NCBI RefSeq assembly: GCF_954871325.1
Contig: NC_088778.1
Location: forward strand, 25,777,120-25,841,119
Reading direction: 5' to 3'
From: Gordionus sp. m RMFG-2023
Taxonomy: Eukaryota; Nematomorpha; Gordioida; Chordodea; Parachordodidae
Length of the DNA: 64,000 nucleotides
Shown here: positions 11,701 through 25,100 of the stretch, in pieces
Layout: every line of letters begins with the position of its first letter
Position numbering within the stretch: position 1 is the first letter of the stretch
The notes under the pieces: model-generated
Databases searched by the model: none
What the model saw: the letters and a program-made list of their open reading frames with translations, nothing else
Told to the model about the DNA's origin: nothing
Position numbers and translations under genes: made by a program

Positions 11701-13055
11701 AGAGTACACCTAACCCTATATATTTCATCATAAACTTTTTTCCCTTGGACCCATTTTAAGTTTATTAGAAACGTGAATAATTTTTTTATAAAAAAGTATC
11801 ATCCCTTAGTAATGAACATATGGATACTTTTGGCAAATTTTTTTATATTCTATTTACAAATATCAAAAAGATACTCTATATATTTTAGCTAGTAGAAGCA
11901 GTGGCATTGCTAGCCTTTTTTTAAAACTTTTATAACATCCAACATTCGCAAAAAAAGGTAACTATCTAAGCTGAGCAAAAAAGAAAGTAATTCTGACCAT
12001 ATAAATTTTTTTATTTTTTTTCAAGGGGTTCTTCACAGTTTACCAGGGGCTTAAGCCCCTATATGCCCCATCATCGCGATGCTATTGAGTAGAAGCGTAT
12101 TTAGGTATACTGTTCAAATTCATTGCACCAATACATGCAGGCATTTAAGTTCCAACATTAAATGATGTTAAAGAAGAATAGAATATGATCTACTTGTAAA
12201 ATAATTAACCCAATTAATGTTTTAATACTATACTATACTAGAGGTAAGGGGGGAGGGGAAGGTGGTTCTTTATGTTTTAAAACCAATTTAATAAATATTT
12301 TTGTTTATAGGAGTTGATATATGTTTTCGTCATATAGCGTCGTGTGACCAAAAGTGCATAATGCTCACAGCTTTCTCGTATGCTTGCCGATGTAGAGAGG
12401 GTTATATATTGGGCGATGACGGCAACTCATGCATGAGTAATTTTAAAATTATTATATATTAAGTTTTGCATTTTGTTTGATTAAACACTTTATTATGATT
12501 ATATTTTCATTCCACACAGTATTTAATAAAAATATAATTTTTTTTCGGAAAAGTTTTCCAAGAATTTACTTCTTTTACTTGATTATATACCTCATTTAAA
12601 AAAGGAGCAACTTATAAAATTTGAAAACATTATATTATGAAAGTGATTTAAGTTAAAATTAGCGCGAGCAATCGACTATTGTTTACAAAAATTTGAGTTG
12701 CTTGAAGACCTAACGGAAAGATTCCTAATGTAATCTGCATTTGGCTAGCCTTGCATTATAACTATTATATTAAATAAATATGAAATAAAAACAAGTTAAT
12801 TTTGTTATAATCTTATTATTATAATTAGAAATAACTTCATGCGATAAAAATTTATGCCAGCAAAAATGTGTCGAAGTGAACGAAGATTTAAATGAATGCA
12901 AATGTAAGGCAGGATTTCAATTAATGATGGATGGGAAGAGCTGTGAAAGTATAATTAAAAAAAATTATATGGGTTAATTAATTTTGTAAATAGGTGTCAG
13001 AGATTCGGATTCGCCATCTAACAATACACGCTATACGCGTATCTTTTATGTTTGA
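5766..13055 (+). CDS. EGF-like domain protein, 3' part (four exons, 5' end not found)
   Basis: Four exons with GT-AG borders, all phase 1: 5766-5921, 12311-12436, 12829-12948 and 12994-13055 (stop TGA 13053-13055). The first gives a divergent EGF module with a long loop between its first two cysteines and the ending CICPETFTLQEDEVSC. The second reads ICFRHIASCDQKC then CRCREGYILGDDGNSC. The third reads SCDKNLCQQKC then CKCKAGFQLMMDGKSC. Each has the six-cysteine pattern ending C-x-C-x(9-12)-C typical of EGF repeats of secreted or cell-surface proteins. The last exon adds a short polar tail ending RIFYV, with no membrane anchor, so this isoform looks secreted. Three symmetrical 1-1 exons are normal for EGF modules. 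The intron between the first and second listed exons is 6.4 kb and full of transposon debris; the last is only 45 bp. Signal peptide exon not located, so orthology cannot be given. Confidence 0.75.
6380..6490. repeat. Terminal fragment of the GTTGTTAAA-type hAT MITE
   Basis: Ends with GGCTCAAATCGAGCCATTTA followed by ACAACACT, the same 3' terminus as the outer MITE family at 1968-2527 and 22848-23046. Only the end and part of the inverted arm are recognisable. Confidence 0.45.
6765..7800. mobile_element. Outer hAT-like MITE, copy 2, with inner MITE insertion
   Basis: Begins AGTGTTCTTATACGACTCGA (decayed form of the family terminus) and ends with CAAATCGATTCATTTAACAA at about 7780-7800. It contains the inner element 7337-7717. 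The interior flanks match the uninterrupted 22848-23046 copy on both sides of the insertion. It abuts hAT transposase sequence at 7801, as copy 1 does at 2528, so the nested set was copied as one block. Confidence 0.5.
7337..7717. mobile_element. hAT-type MITE with TAGAGGTCTGCAA termini, copy 2
   Basis: 381 bp, non-coding. The right flank is a clean ATTTGGAC (7718-7725); the left flank is ATTTTAGAC, a decayed version of the same 8-bp site. The 22848-23046 element carries the uninterrupted target, so insertion with 8-bp duplication is well supported. A poly-G run of about 13 lies near 7664. Confidence 0.65.
7801..8290 (-). mobile_element. hAT transposase relic, copy 2
   Basis: The minus strand from about 8270 to 7870 parallels 2925-2528 closely and reads as the same transposase region (for example HLDTFITKMNEGF), but with more damage. 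No C-terminal part was recognised on the left side of its MITE, unlike copy 1. Dead element. Confidence 0.6.
9519..9911. mobile_element. MITE with 57-bp perfect terminal inverted repeats
   Basis: The outer 57 bases at 9519-9575 are exactly repeated in inverted orientation at 9855-9911 (start GTCGTAATTTTTAAAGGGAT). The 393-bp element encodes nothing. Its middle holds a second palindrome around CACGTTTAAAACGTG. Identical arms in such AT-rich, decayed surroundings suggest a recent insertion or gene conversion between arms. Flanks are ATAT-rich and the target duplication is not clear. It lies in the long intron of the EGF gene. Superfamily not assigned. Confidence 0.75.
10133..10225. repeat. Fragment of the TAGAGGTCTGCAA MITE
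   Basis: GGTGAATTTTTGATATTTTT, then ATGAGCAGAACAGACTTCAA and CATAATATTGCATAT, match the interior of the elements at 2085 and 7337. The ends are lost. Two poly-G tracts follow at about 10325-10360. Confidence 0.55.
11016..11182. mobile_element. Possible short MITE, imperfect inverted repeats
   Basis: The left arm (AATGTCCATATATAGGAGTC then GTGGTTTGCAC) and the inverted right arm (GTAGCGCAAACC then TCCTATACTGCATGGACAAT) pair over about 45 bases with several mismatches. No coding sequence. Target duplication not certain. Confidence 0.45.
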
Positions 13056-16000
13056 ATTACGAAAAACCTATCGAAAACAGTTTGAGAATGCGGGATATAA
13101 GAAGTATAACTGTGATTACAACAACAATCGAAATAAATATTTTAACTTTCTAAATTTTAGATTAAATTTATAAATATTGTAATATTTATAGTATTATATT
13201 ATAATGTCTGTATGTATATAATTAACGCTTATTGAATCAATAGTTTAATAAATTTAATATATTTTTTTTATAATATAAAAGTTGTGTAATTATATGTTAG
13301 ATTAATCAAACTTTTGGTGGACATATTAACCTAGCCCAATGTCTGCATTAAAGAGCAGAGTGCATCTAAATATCTTCCAAGAGATAGGCTCCTAGGGGAT
13401 TGGATTAAAGAAATAAGGGGGGTGGGGGTTACTTTTTTCGCAATGGCTGAAAATTTCTCTAGGGACCATAAATTAAATATTTTTATATATTTAACTCAGA
13501 AACATTGTAAAGCTGCTTCCAATTGAAAAGTATGAAAGTTTTAGTGTTGATTTCCAGATTGCTCGTATAATTTAATGCTGAAGCCACAATGTGACCTATC
13601 ACTGGAAATAAAATATTTGGCAGTAGCAGTCTATTATGATATTTAGAATTGTAATTATATATGTGAAGTAATAAAATTTTATATTATAAGCTTGCTCCTC
13701 ATTAGAGAATGTAAAGATTAGTTCGGGAGTGGCTCCCGTCTAGTCCTAATCAGTTCTTTAAAAGCGGTTCATCTTTCATAATTCCTACTGACACATCTGT
13801 TTCAAAAAGACCAGACCATGAAGGACGGGTCGTTCCACATCATATATAGAGTTAACAAATAAATACCAAGCATATTAAGAACTGGACAACGGGTATTTTA
13901 TCGTGCTAAATATTTATTTTTTGGATTATTATTTATCCAGCTCCAATCCCAAGAAAAGGAGATCCATTTATTAAATGGAAAGACATAAAGATTCTAATTA
14001 AAATATTAATTATTTTTTATCATAAGCCTAATTATAAATAATTATTGATATTATCTTATATTATTCGTGAACCTAACTGAAAAAAATAATTGATTACGGA
14101 ATCGTAGATCGATGACTCTGTTTATAGCTTAGAGAGGCTGGACAAGCGGAGTTTCCAAATTCAATTGTAATGGGTTTATATACAAATATTTTTTTTTATT
14201 CCTGATTGTTTAATAGATATTTGAATAAAAATTTAAGATAAGTTAAAATGATTCTATTTAATAAAATTTAAGCAGGAAAAAGTTTAATGTACTTACATTT
14301 TTTACAAAAATAAATTGTTTATATTGTGGAAATTCATCAAAAAATAAGAGGGAATCCATATAATAACTATTTGAATGAAAAATGCCTAAGAGGAAGGAAA
14401 AAATTAAAGAAAGTAGCCTAAATTTGAATAGACCCAGCTGCTCAGCAATTTAACGTAAATTAGAGGCAAATTTTTTATATCAACTCTCCACTCCCCCCCC
14501 CACCCCATTATCTCCATTAACTACTCTGGCTATATATCTAGATATCAAAATGCTTTTTTATTTTTTGTTGTAAATATCAGTTTGAGTTTAACATTTATAA
14601 GCATTTGCGCTTAAAAATTTGCATAAAATATAGTCCAACTTAAGGACATTATTTTTAATCATATGAACCGTCAGATTTGAAAAATATTTAATTTTATTTA
14701 AAATAATTTTAAATATATATTAACTCTTACACTTATTTCTCAAACCTTTATTTAACCCTAACCCATATATATCTAATCTTAATTTTACAAGCTTGATTAA
14801 CTCGATAAACATTTCATCCAGTTAAAAAATGCCTGATATACTCAATCCTTTGATTGAACTACTATCGCTTAAAATTGAAAAAGTAAGATCAAATATTATT
14901 CTTTATTTTTTTTTGTTTATAGCCTATAGACCTTTTTAAGGAAATATCTTTTGGTTTTTAAATTGATTTAAATCATAATAATGGGTAATCTGATAAAACT
15001 TGCACATATACCTTGACTTTAATAATTAGTTATTGAAATAATTAGAAATTTGATTATGAATAAATTAATTATTAAAAATGCATTCGAGCTATTGTATTGT
15101 AAACAATGCATATATGCATTACATGGGTATTATTAATAAATATAAATTCTACCTATATAAAACCTATCGATTTTACAATTTAAACGCTACTTTAATAACT
15201 TACCCTATTTAAGGATAATTATCCCTACAGATGAAATATTTTAAATTAAATGTTATAAAGGTGCATACATATTTCCGAAGTGTAATAATCACTTAATCAG
15301 CAATAGACTTTTTACCTAGTTACCTTGAATCATGTGTTCGAGCAAATTTGATTTCAAGAAAGGATTTTTGAGAAAACTTATATAGATATTTCGGAATCTA
15401 TGAATTACTTGTATCATTTTTCTGAGGGCATTATGATCTTTGAAAAACTTAAAGATTTAAGAAATATATAAGGAGTTTTATTTATGAAAATTATAGGCTA
15501 ATAATCTCTTATCTGGCTTCCTTTTATTACTATTTATTTAGTAAAATATATAAAGATTTTTTCTACTATGTTGAAAATAAATTCGTTTTGGTTAAGGAAT
15601 AAATAATTTTAGTATCACTACTAAATATTATAAAAGATTGCTATTCATCTATGACTGAAGAGAGAAAAGAGCAGGGTAGTCTGTTAGTAGGGCTTTACAT
15701 GTATCTCAAATAAGCAGCATTCCATTATATAATTAGAGGTCAAACCTAGTGTTAAATGTAGACTGGAAGTTTTTAAAGGATAGAAACAGTAATAAAAAAA
15801 TAAAAATATTATACTAGATTGCTCATATTTTAAATTTATTAGTATCTTAGTAGTTTGATGCTTGTAGCTACAAATAATTCCTTTGATTTAAGAAGAATGC
15901 GCATTTTATTTGTATAATGAAATATCATTTTCAATAAACAATCATTTCTTTTATAATAAAAATATCAATTATATAGTTATTTTTTAATCTTGCGATGAAT

Positions 16001-16133
16001 TATTCTAATATAATATATATGGTCTATATTTATTACTAATATTAATAAAAATATATTTATTTAGAGGAATCATATTTTATAACATATGTATCATTGCATA
16101 TGTGCTAAATGCTTGCAACTTTAGAAATTTATT
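13056..16133. other. Intergenic region, no gene recognised
   Basis: Includes the 3' UTR of the EGF gene (AATAAA-type signals near 13130 and 13250). A GC-richer island at about 13752-13848 (+) can be read after an AATCAG acceptor as an open stretch containing SFIIPTDTSVSKRP and ending at TAG. It could be an alternative last exon, but nothing else supports it. The rest is AT-rich with no coding pattern. Confidence 0.3.
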
Positions 16134-19100
16134 ATGGAAAAAAATAAATCTTCAAAGCATTTATTTTCAATTATTATAGTATGTACATTATGGTATAATT
16201 TTAGTATATGCGCAAATATTTTGGCCAAAAAGTTAATGAATGATTTTCCTTACCCAATTACAATAACAATTGTTCAACTTTTAACCACTATTTTATATCT
16301 TAAACCATTCTTTCGTATCTTCAAAATTCCTTATGCAAAAAATCGTCTACTTATATCGAAAAATACATTTTTTACATTTATATGCCCACTGGCTTTGGGA
16401 AAATTTATATCAACTGCTTGTGCTCATTTCAGTATATGGAAGGTTTCCATATCCTATGCTCACACAGGTAAAAGATAGTTTATTTTTTTGCAAAAACTAT
16501 TTGTTTTCATTTAGTAAAAGCTACAATGCCTTTATTCACCATATTTTTAACCCGCATAATTATGAAAGAAAAACAAACTACTCAAGTTAATATATTTAAT
16601 GTTTTATTTCATATATTAGATTAATAGCTATATTTATACTTATTGATTTTTAGAAATTAAGGTTAACTTGGTGTGAGAAAGTAATTTTAAAGGAAATGAA
16701 TAATATCATCCTCACTGCAAGAACTCATATGTAACCTCTTTTTTTTTAAATGCTTAGGAGAGACAAATTTTAAATAAATCCTATTTAAAAATTTGATAAT
16801 AAGGAAACAAAAAACATGTTTGTATAATAAAGTTTAATATAATCTTCCTGGGTGAACCTGGGTTCAAATAAAATTTCCTGGTTCGGTTTGGGGTTATGAA
16901 ATTTTATAAACAGGGTCAGGTTTGGTTTGGGCTCAGATTTTTTTCAAAAACCTGGGTTTTCTTCTCCAGGTTTGGGTTCAGTTTGAATCCCTATGAGGTC
17001 TTACATCAAGGCTTACTGATAAATATTTATAAGAAAACTTTAATTAATGCCTAAATCCCACAAAACCTTAGAAATGCTACTGTTTTAGTTTAATAATCTG
17101 GATTAACTCAATAAAACAATATTTTCTTCAGTTCTATTACCTACCACAATTTAGACCTCACCCCAATCTTTTCAAGATTCCAATGGGTATATATTAACCT
17201 ACAAATTCTGCCCACTTCAACTAATTACAAATGTTCACATAAGTTGCCTGGCCTATTAAATTTTTTGTAATAGCTGGCTTGGTCCATTATAATTTTTTTT
17301 TTTAAATGTGCCTACCCCATAAAACTTTTATCCCATCCTGGTCCATTAAAGTTTTGTGAAAAGTCTCTATCTACCAGCCTGTTAATTTTTTTTTTGTATG
17401 AATTTTATCACCATCAAATAATATCTATATCTAATTTTTTCCTCAATTTTAATGAAGATTATTATATCTCTCCATTTAAAAAAAATTTTATGTAAATGAA
17501 TCATATTAAATAAATTGTTTATTTTAATTTACTATTTTATTTATAGATTTAGTATTTTAGTTAGACAGTTCTATTATAAAGAAATGAGCATATTGTAATT
17601 TATTTTTAAATAGTATTAATCAAATTCGAAAAAATATATCATAATTTTAATATCCAATCTGGTTTATTAAAATTTTACGAAAAAATCAGAGATTTATGAG
17701 GCCCTGCCTGATTTTTTATGTAGAAATTGTCTGGTCTAGTCCATTATTTTTTTTCCTAGCCCACTATAATTTTTTTAGAGTTTTCCTAGCCCAAGCCCAG
17801 TTTTTGGACATAGCACATTTCAAGATAATTTGTTTTTGCTGTTACACATGGATGCCACCCATTTTCAGTACCCAAATAACATTACTGCAAAGTTAACTTT
17901 TAAAAAATCAATAATTTTAATGTGGTATTGTTATAACCTGAAAAATCATGAGCCTTTTATTCTGATGAAATCTTTGAACACCAATCTCACTCCAGAGAAA
18001 CGAGACCAGCTCTTTTATGAATTTATAATCAAATTCACAGATGGCCTTGATTCCCTTAGTTTAATAAATTTGATGACCTTTATTTCAAATTCTCAATTTT
18101 GTTTTAATAAAATAGTTATTTAAAACTTAATTAATATTTTGAAACTTCTAAAACACTTATTCTTTTTATAGTAATCTATAGTTGGAGAAATCCAAAAATT
18201 TTATTTTGAGAAACAAAAAAGTATTATTTAAAAAAAATTTATAGGTTGGGGAAGGGGGTGGCGCGTTAAAAATTGGACCTTATTATAAAAACCCAATATT
18301 TACCTATGTTTAAAATATTTTCTATAATACTGAAACTTTCTTTGAATATGGTTATTTATTTATTTTACTCTTTAGATATGAACGTTTTGGATCTTTCTAA
18401 TCCTGCCTTCATTAAATTGCCTTTTTTTAACAAAATATTTACTTAGCTATATTCTATTTTTGATGGAAATGTGTTTAAAAAACCCCAGTTTTCGACGTAA
18501 CCTGAATATAACCTTGATTTTAATTTTTGCCACCTTGTCATTAAATGCTTAATTTTTACATCTAAGCGATAATTTTATCGCTTATTTTGATGTGAAATTT
18601 TTTTTTTAATTGAGGAAATATAATATAACATAATAATAACTATTTATGTAAATAAATATAATGGAGGAGAAAAAAAACGTTAAATAAATGACAGATAAGA
18701 TCTTTGAACCGTAAATTTAAATTTACATTATTTTGTATTAAACCATTTGGTAAATAAAACAAAAATACCTTGACCTTATCCGCATGATGATAGGAATTTA
18801 TTTTCAAAGAAAGAATGATAAAATCGGTTAAATATAATGATATGATGAACAGAACAATGAAGCGTTCTCATTTACATTGAATCCGGAATAAATTCTCTAC
18901 CTATTCATTTGACGCCATTTTTTTATTCTGATTATACCTGCGTCATTATATGTACGATAAAATGTGTGTTTTTAAATATAATTACTGGTAGCGATATTCG
19001 GTAATCAAATACTTTATCAGGCAACATAAAAATTTATCCCTTAAAAATTAATTATATAAAAAAAAACGTATATCCTGTAAAAAAAAATAAATACTTATGG

Positions 19101-22100
19101 CTGCCAACATCTGATTTTTAACAAACTAAGAAAACATCTTTTAAGCACTTGCTGTAGGATTTAAAATTTATTAACAGCCCATATTTTTTTTTAAAAAAAA
19201 ATAAAAGTTATATGAATCTGCTAGAGCTTTTTTTAAAAAAAATTTCGTCGTTTAAAATAAATTATTTTGCCCATATTTTGGAAATTGGTTACAAAAGTGA
19301 ATCGAAAATATGAGAAGCGAATTAATGCTAAAAAATGATACATCATTCAATTTTTTTAAATAGTTTTTTCTTAAAAATGTGGACCCGCTATAAGAACCCG
19401 TTAGGATTTATATATTTTTTTTATTAAATTTGGCACGTTCCCCATAATACGTAATTTTATATACAACTTATTAGAAACCAATTCAAGTTGATATCTGCTA
19501 AACATTAATAGTCGACCCCAATGTTAACGATAACATTTTGAGGGGAAAATGTCGACTGTTTAAGCAAAAAAAATATATTACATAGAAGCAAATGGGCTAT
19601 TTCAATTTAAAAAATTATCATATTATTTATTTAAAATTTATTTTTCAAAATACAATATTAACATTGTTATCATGAATAATTTTTCCGCCATTTTGATATA
19701 TCGGATAGACCATTTTCGGGATAACCGATATTTCAAAAATTTAAAACACGGGTAGATCCGATATTTAAAAATGGGTAATACTAATTTTTTTTTCTCTCTT
19801 TAGCTTTCACCTTTTCTGATGGTAAGCTCCTTCAACATCTCTCTCCACTTTATGTTATTCATACAATCTCTTTTATCTAATTTATACTTCTTTATATTGG
19901 CTCTAACTTTATGGCCCCATTGAAGTTTTGGCCTTCCTCTTTTACGTTTGCCCATCACTTCCAAACTAGTCTAATTAAAATATTTTATTTTTAAAAAAAA
20001 TTTTTTTTTAAAAAAACTATAAAAGATAAGGTAATATATGTCTAAGTGATATAGTAGGCAAAAATAAATTTCATGATTCAATAATCTCCGACATTTTAAT
20101 ATATCAGATCGGCCATTTTAACGATATCCGATAATCGATATTTAAAAAATGGATGCTACATTCCTCCCCCCCCCCCCTCGATTAAAATATTTAATAAAAA
20201 ATAAAATCAAAAAGGTATATCTATCGTTAGTCCCTATAGTGTTCGGAGTTCTATTAGCGTCGGTCACTGAACTTAGTTACGATTCCCTGGGCCTTATGTA
20301 CGCCTTACTTTCCACGCTCGTTTTTGCGCTCATGAATATATTTTCGAAAAAAGTTTGAAATAATTTATTTTATGCATTGTCAAAGCTTTCATTACTTTTT
20401 TATAAAAAAAATAGCTAACACGAACTGATTATGTGCTGAAAGGACAGAATGATACACCCTTTTTGAATAATCGGTCCGGTTTTTAATCACCCGGATCGGA
20501 TTGTTGGCCTTTCCTAAATTGACCATTATTGTATTATATTTTTAAGCATAGTTTTTGAATATAAGATCCTTTTAAATCTAGTAATATTTATCAGAGCTTG
20601 AAACCGGAACCAGAACATGGAACCTTTTTTTTATAAACTAATAAACCCCAAACCGGATGTAGAACCCATTTTAAAATTTTTAGGAACCTATCCCCCAACG
20701 GGTTCTTACAAAAAATCTTTACCTATTGTTTAAAATATTAGGCCAAGGATTTAAATTACTTTTTAAAAAATTTTGAGAACCAGAATCCTTTTAGATCCAG
20801 AATTTCAAACTCTGATCGTTACTAAACTATTTCTTTTTAGAATAAAACTTGTTATAATTGACCTTTTTTACTTCTTACGCTGAATTTATAGTAAACGTGT
20901 TTATTCATGCCATGCGTTATTTAATATGGAAATCACATCTGACTTCATAGCGTTAATATTTTTTGAAACAACTCAAACAATTCAAGCGCACAATGTTTAA
21001 AAAAAAAATTATACGCAGTATTTCAAAAATATCGCTGGACATGTACAAGCGTTTGGCTCATTGAAAATTTTATCGTCTGCTTACATGTTACTTTGATTTC
21101 TTAAATATTTTAAAAACAATAGATGTTCTATATAATATGCATATTTAAAAACTAACCTGTATAATTTATGAACTATAAGGTGTCCATTATAATTATATAA
21201 TATATATATATTTATAACTACCCCATATAATATATACTTATGATGCTATTTTTTTTACAATGACTACCAAACGCTCAATTTCTCAACCGCTAGAACGTTC
21301 TGTTATGGTCTAACCTTAATATCTTCAGCGTTTTAATCATATTTTCACTCCCGAGTCCTCATCTACTCATGCCAAAAATCTTATAATTTTGATGTCTAGC
21401 TATCTTTTTTAAAAAAAATATTATAGGTCATTTGAATTTTAAATATCTTAGACATTTTCTTTCAAACAATTATTCGCCTTGAAGATTAATTATTATAATA
21501 ATAATATGTAAAAAAAAAATCAGCTCTTATCCGAAAAGAAAATACACCATTTGTCGTTATTGCACATCTTAAGCTCAGTCGCGGTCGTGATATTTTTACC
21601 GTTTTGGTTCTACGTCGATTTTAAATTGCTCTATAACGATCGTTTTCATATGTAAATCCTTCTATTATTATTTATTTATAATATTCTTAATTATGTGTAT
21701 ATTATTAGAAGACAGCATAACCCACTTATGACTTCCGGTTTTGTGACTTCTTGCTTTAAATCATATAATTTACAATGTTTCTAATTTTCAGGCCGCTAAT
21801 TTGTATCTTATAATTTTTGAATTATACGAAAAGATATTTTTAAGAATTTTTTTAATTTCCATTTTCTAAAAGAAAATTAAGTTATAAAATGTCTTGATAA
21901 TGTTAGAAAGATACCAAAATTTATTTTGCTTTTTTATAAAAAAGCTAAGTAATACTAGGACTTAGCCATAACGTTGCTAGCTTTTGATATTTTAAACATC
22001 AATCCCCCCTCTCTCTCCCGAGAAACCTCATAAACAGATACTCAGAGCTTGAAAACCTAATCCCATTTTCAGATCTTTGAAAATTTTGGAAGTAATTTTA

Positions 22101-25100
22101 CGAAAACTCGTCAAGAATTAGATTCTCTTTTTATTTTTTTTTTAGAATCAGGGAACCACTTTTTTTAAAAAAATATTCAGAACCGGAGATCCTTTTTTAT
22201 TTCAGGATTTAAACTCCTGGGTTTGGTTTTTCTATGTAATGTTTAGTTATTCTATTATAATAATTCTGAATTTTTTTTTTCTGTTAATCAAATTTCCTCA
22301 TTCTTGAAAATCTTCAAAATTTTTATAACTTAATCTCTTCTTTTTTTTATCTATTTAAATCAGACTCAATCACGAGAACTTCTACAAAATTCTCCTATAC
22401 TTATTCCTCAATTCGACCTGTAACTTCGGCCAAAACATAATGGCTTTCACGCTCCTGAGCATGATAGCCCCCCTCAGTTATAGCGTAGCTAACGTTGCCA
22501 AGAGGATTTGGGTTATAAGCCTTTCCCTATTTTTCATGGGTAACAAAACTTCCATACCTAACGTGATAGGGATGGCTGCAGCCATCTTCGGCATATTCTT
22601 ATATCACCGGGTAAATTAAATACTTTTTTTTATAGCATTTAAATTATTAAAATTATATTTACTAGGCAATAAATGATACTTTATGAAGGTTTAAAAACAT
22701 TCATTTTAAGTTTGGAATGTTTTTTAAGAGTCATGAATCATGATATGTATTACTTAAATATACGGTGAACTCGGTTATTAATACTAAATCCCCCTTTGGG
22801 TTAAGATGGGGATGGATGGAGTGTTAAATAAAAAAATATATCTAAAACTAATGTTGTTTAAAGGTTCGATTTTTTAAAAACGGTGAACCCAATATTTTAG
22901 CCAAAAAATTAAATAAGCCTGGAGATCTTGTTCATAGATGGCAGAAAGATTTGGACATCTATTAATGAAATCTTAAATGTGTAATATTATTTTGGCTAAA
23001 ATTTTGATTTTATATTAATTAGCTTAATCGAACCGTTTAACAACATATCTAAAATATTCTACCCAAAATGAGGAGAGTCCGGGTAATCGTATCAGATATA
23101 CAGCGAAACTTTTATCGCGAAACACTTTTTCGCGAATGTTGTTTACTGCGAAGGAATAAACACAATTCTGCTAATTTTTTCCGCAAAACATTAATAGCGA
23201 AAACAATATCGCGAATTTATTTACGCTAAACCTTTACCGCAAATTCATTTAAGCAATTTATAGCGAAATTTCTACCGCTAATATATTTGCGCAAAGAAAT
23301 GTAAATATATTGCGAATTCGCTTATTTAAAGGAAAACCAAATATTCACAATTTACCCACCAAAGTTCCTTAAATCATAAACGCGAAATGTTTTAAGGATA
23401 TTTTATTACATATTGCATGCAACCTTTATCTGATATGATTGAAAATAAATTAGTCAATATCTTTCTGGTCTTTCTCACTCAAGGGTGTAAGTAAGGAGGA
23501 GTTATTTTGATTTAAATTTTTACCCCATAAATTTACCCCCTCCCCTCCCACACATAAATTTAAAAAAATGTGCTTTATGCCTTTAAAAGTAAATTTTAAC
23601 AAATATTCTGAAATGCTTAGAAAATTTTCCCAATCAAGATAAAAAATACTGAAAGCTAATCTAAGAATTTTTGCTGACCCCAGATTATTTTTAAAAATTA
23701 TAGAAGATATTGCTAAGTAAATTTTTTTATATTTTCTCAGAATATTTATTAAATTTTCCGATTTATTAAGACATAAAGTAATGATTAATTTTAAAACTCA
23801 AAAAGTCATGTTTATGCACTTAAAAATATAAGAAATTCAATTCTGAGAAAATTAAAATTTTTACATAGCAAAATCATCTTTTTGGAATTCACTAAAAATT
23901 ATTTTAACTAGTTTTAATTAAAGGGAAAAAATAATCTATGGTGTAGCACTAAACTATATATATATATTGTAATTAAGCATTACATATTGACTTAAGCTTC
24001 AGAATTAGTGCTTGCCAACGTTTGGCAAACTTCATGATTAAGGCTGTGTCTTAATATTAGAAATCAAATTCCTATCGAATTTTTTGAACTATTACTTTAT
24101 ATCTAAGTAAACAGAAGAGATTAAAAAATATTTATAAAGATCTTAAAATCACAAAATTCAAAATGAATTAGAAAAATCTCTTATACTTAATGTAATTTAT
24201 TTTTGAATCGCGATTCAAAATTCGATAAAGACAATCTAATAGCTTATAACTCTATTCTTGGTTAGTGACTACCAAAACTGATTGGTGAATTTATAAATAT
24301 TAAATACTTCAGACAACAAATATTGGCGCAACCCAGATATCAATTTCGCCAATAAGAATCATGATTTAACTAATAAACTCAATCATTAATATGTTAATAA
24401 GCCTAGGTGCGTGATTCTTATAAAATAAGACTTCTAGGAAAAGCATAGGGCAGGATAGCAAATCTTATTTATTCCAATAATAATTTTTATATACCACATA
24501 GTTCATTAATCTATTAAAAACTATCATTGAATCAATCTTGTACATATTTTTTGTTTAAATATTATTTAATTAATATAATCATAAAAATACACGTTTTAAT
24601 AAAATAGTCACTATTGGTAGTTATCGCAATATTAACCTCGTGATATTAAACCCGCTCTAATATCTTCTCTATATATGTTTCGCGAAGTAATAATCGCTAT
24701 ATTGACTTCGCGATTTAAGTTTCGCTGTAATGACTTCGCTTTATGAATTCGCTCTAAAAGTTTCGTAATATTGTCCTCGCGGAATGTTGGCTAATGTGGA
24801 TTCGCGATAAAAAGTTTCACTATAAAATCTATTCTCGATAACGATATTCACGGTAAAAGCTTCGCGAAAAAGTGTTTCGCTGAATTGATATGGAACCATG
24901 GAAATAGTGCCTTCAAATTTAGCGTTTGCTTTTTCCGTACTTTTTTTAGTCAAGAAAAAACGTAACGCATCCCTTTTTTAAATTGAAGTGGAATTTTTAT
25001 TTAAAAAAAAGGGAGTATATTAGTCTGGAACAAAAAAAATGTTAGCATTAAATTATTTAAAAAAAAGTATTGAAAAAAAACAAATCAGTTTGCGTTTTTT

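Larger units (their letters stand above)
16586..20214. other. Large intron 2 of the SLC35E1-like gene
   Basis: No exon of another gene found. It holds degenerate repeats with 'ggttcggtttggg' (16850-16990) and 'ggcctggtccatta' wording (17230-17400, 17650-17800) that look like decayed copies of the GC-patch MITEs seen elsewhere. It also holds an RTE LINE 3' end (19785-19967) lying between two similar segments at about 19670-19760 and 20068-20155. A poly-C run sits at 20165-20177, just upstream of exon 3. Confidence 0.45.

Noticed and set aside
16333-16590. Open frame overlapping SLC35E1 exons 1 and 2 in another frame
   Set aside because: It runs through a proper 47-bp intron and has no family similarity; the spliced reading matches SLC35E1 throughout.
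24741-24953. 70-codon minus-strand open frame with repeated FYSET/FRE words
   Set aside because: The repeats come from the TTCGCGA motif array at the end of a transposon, not from a protein.
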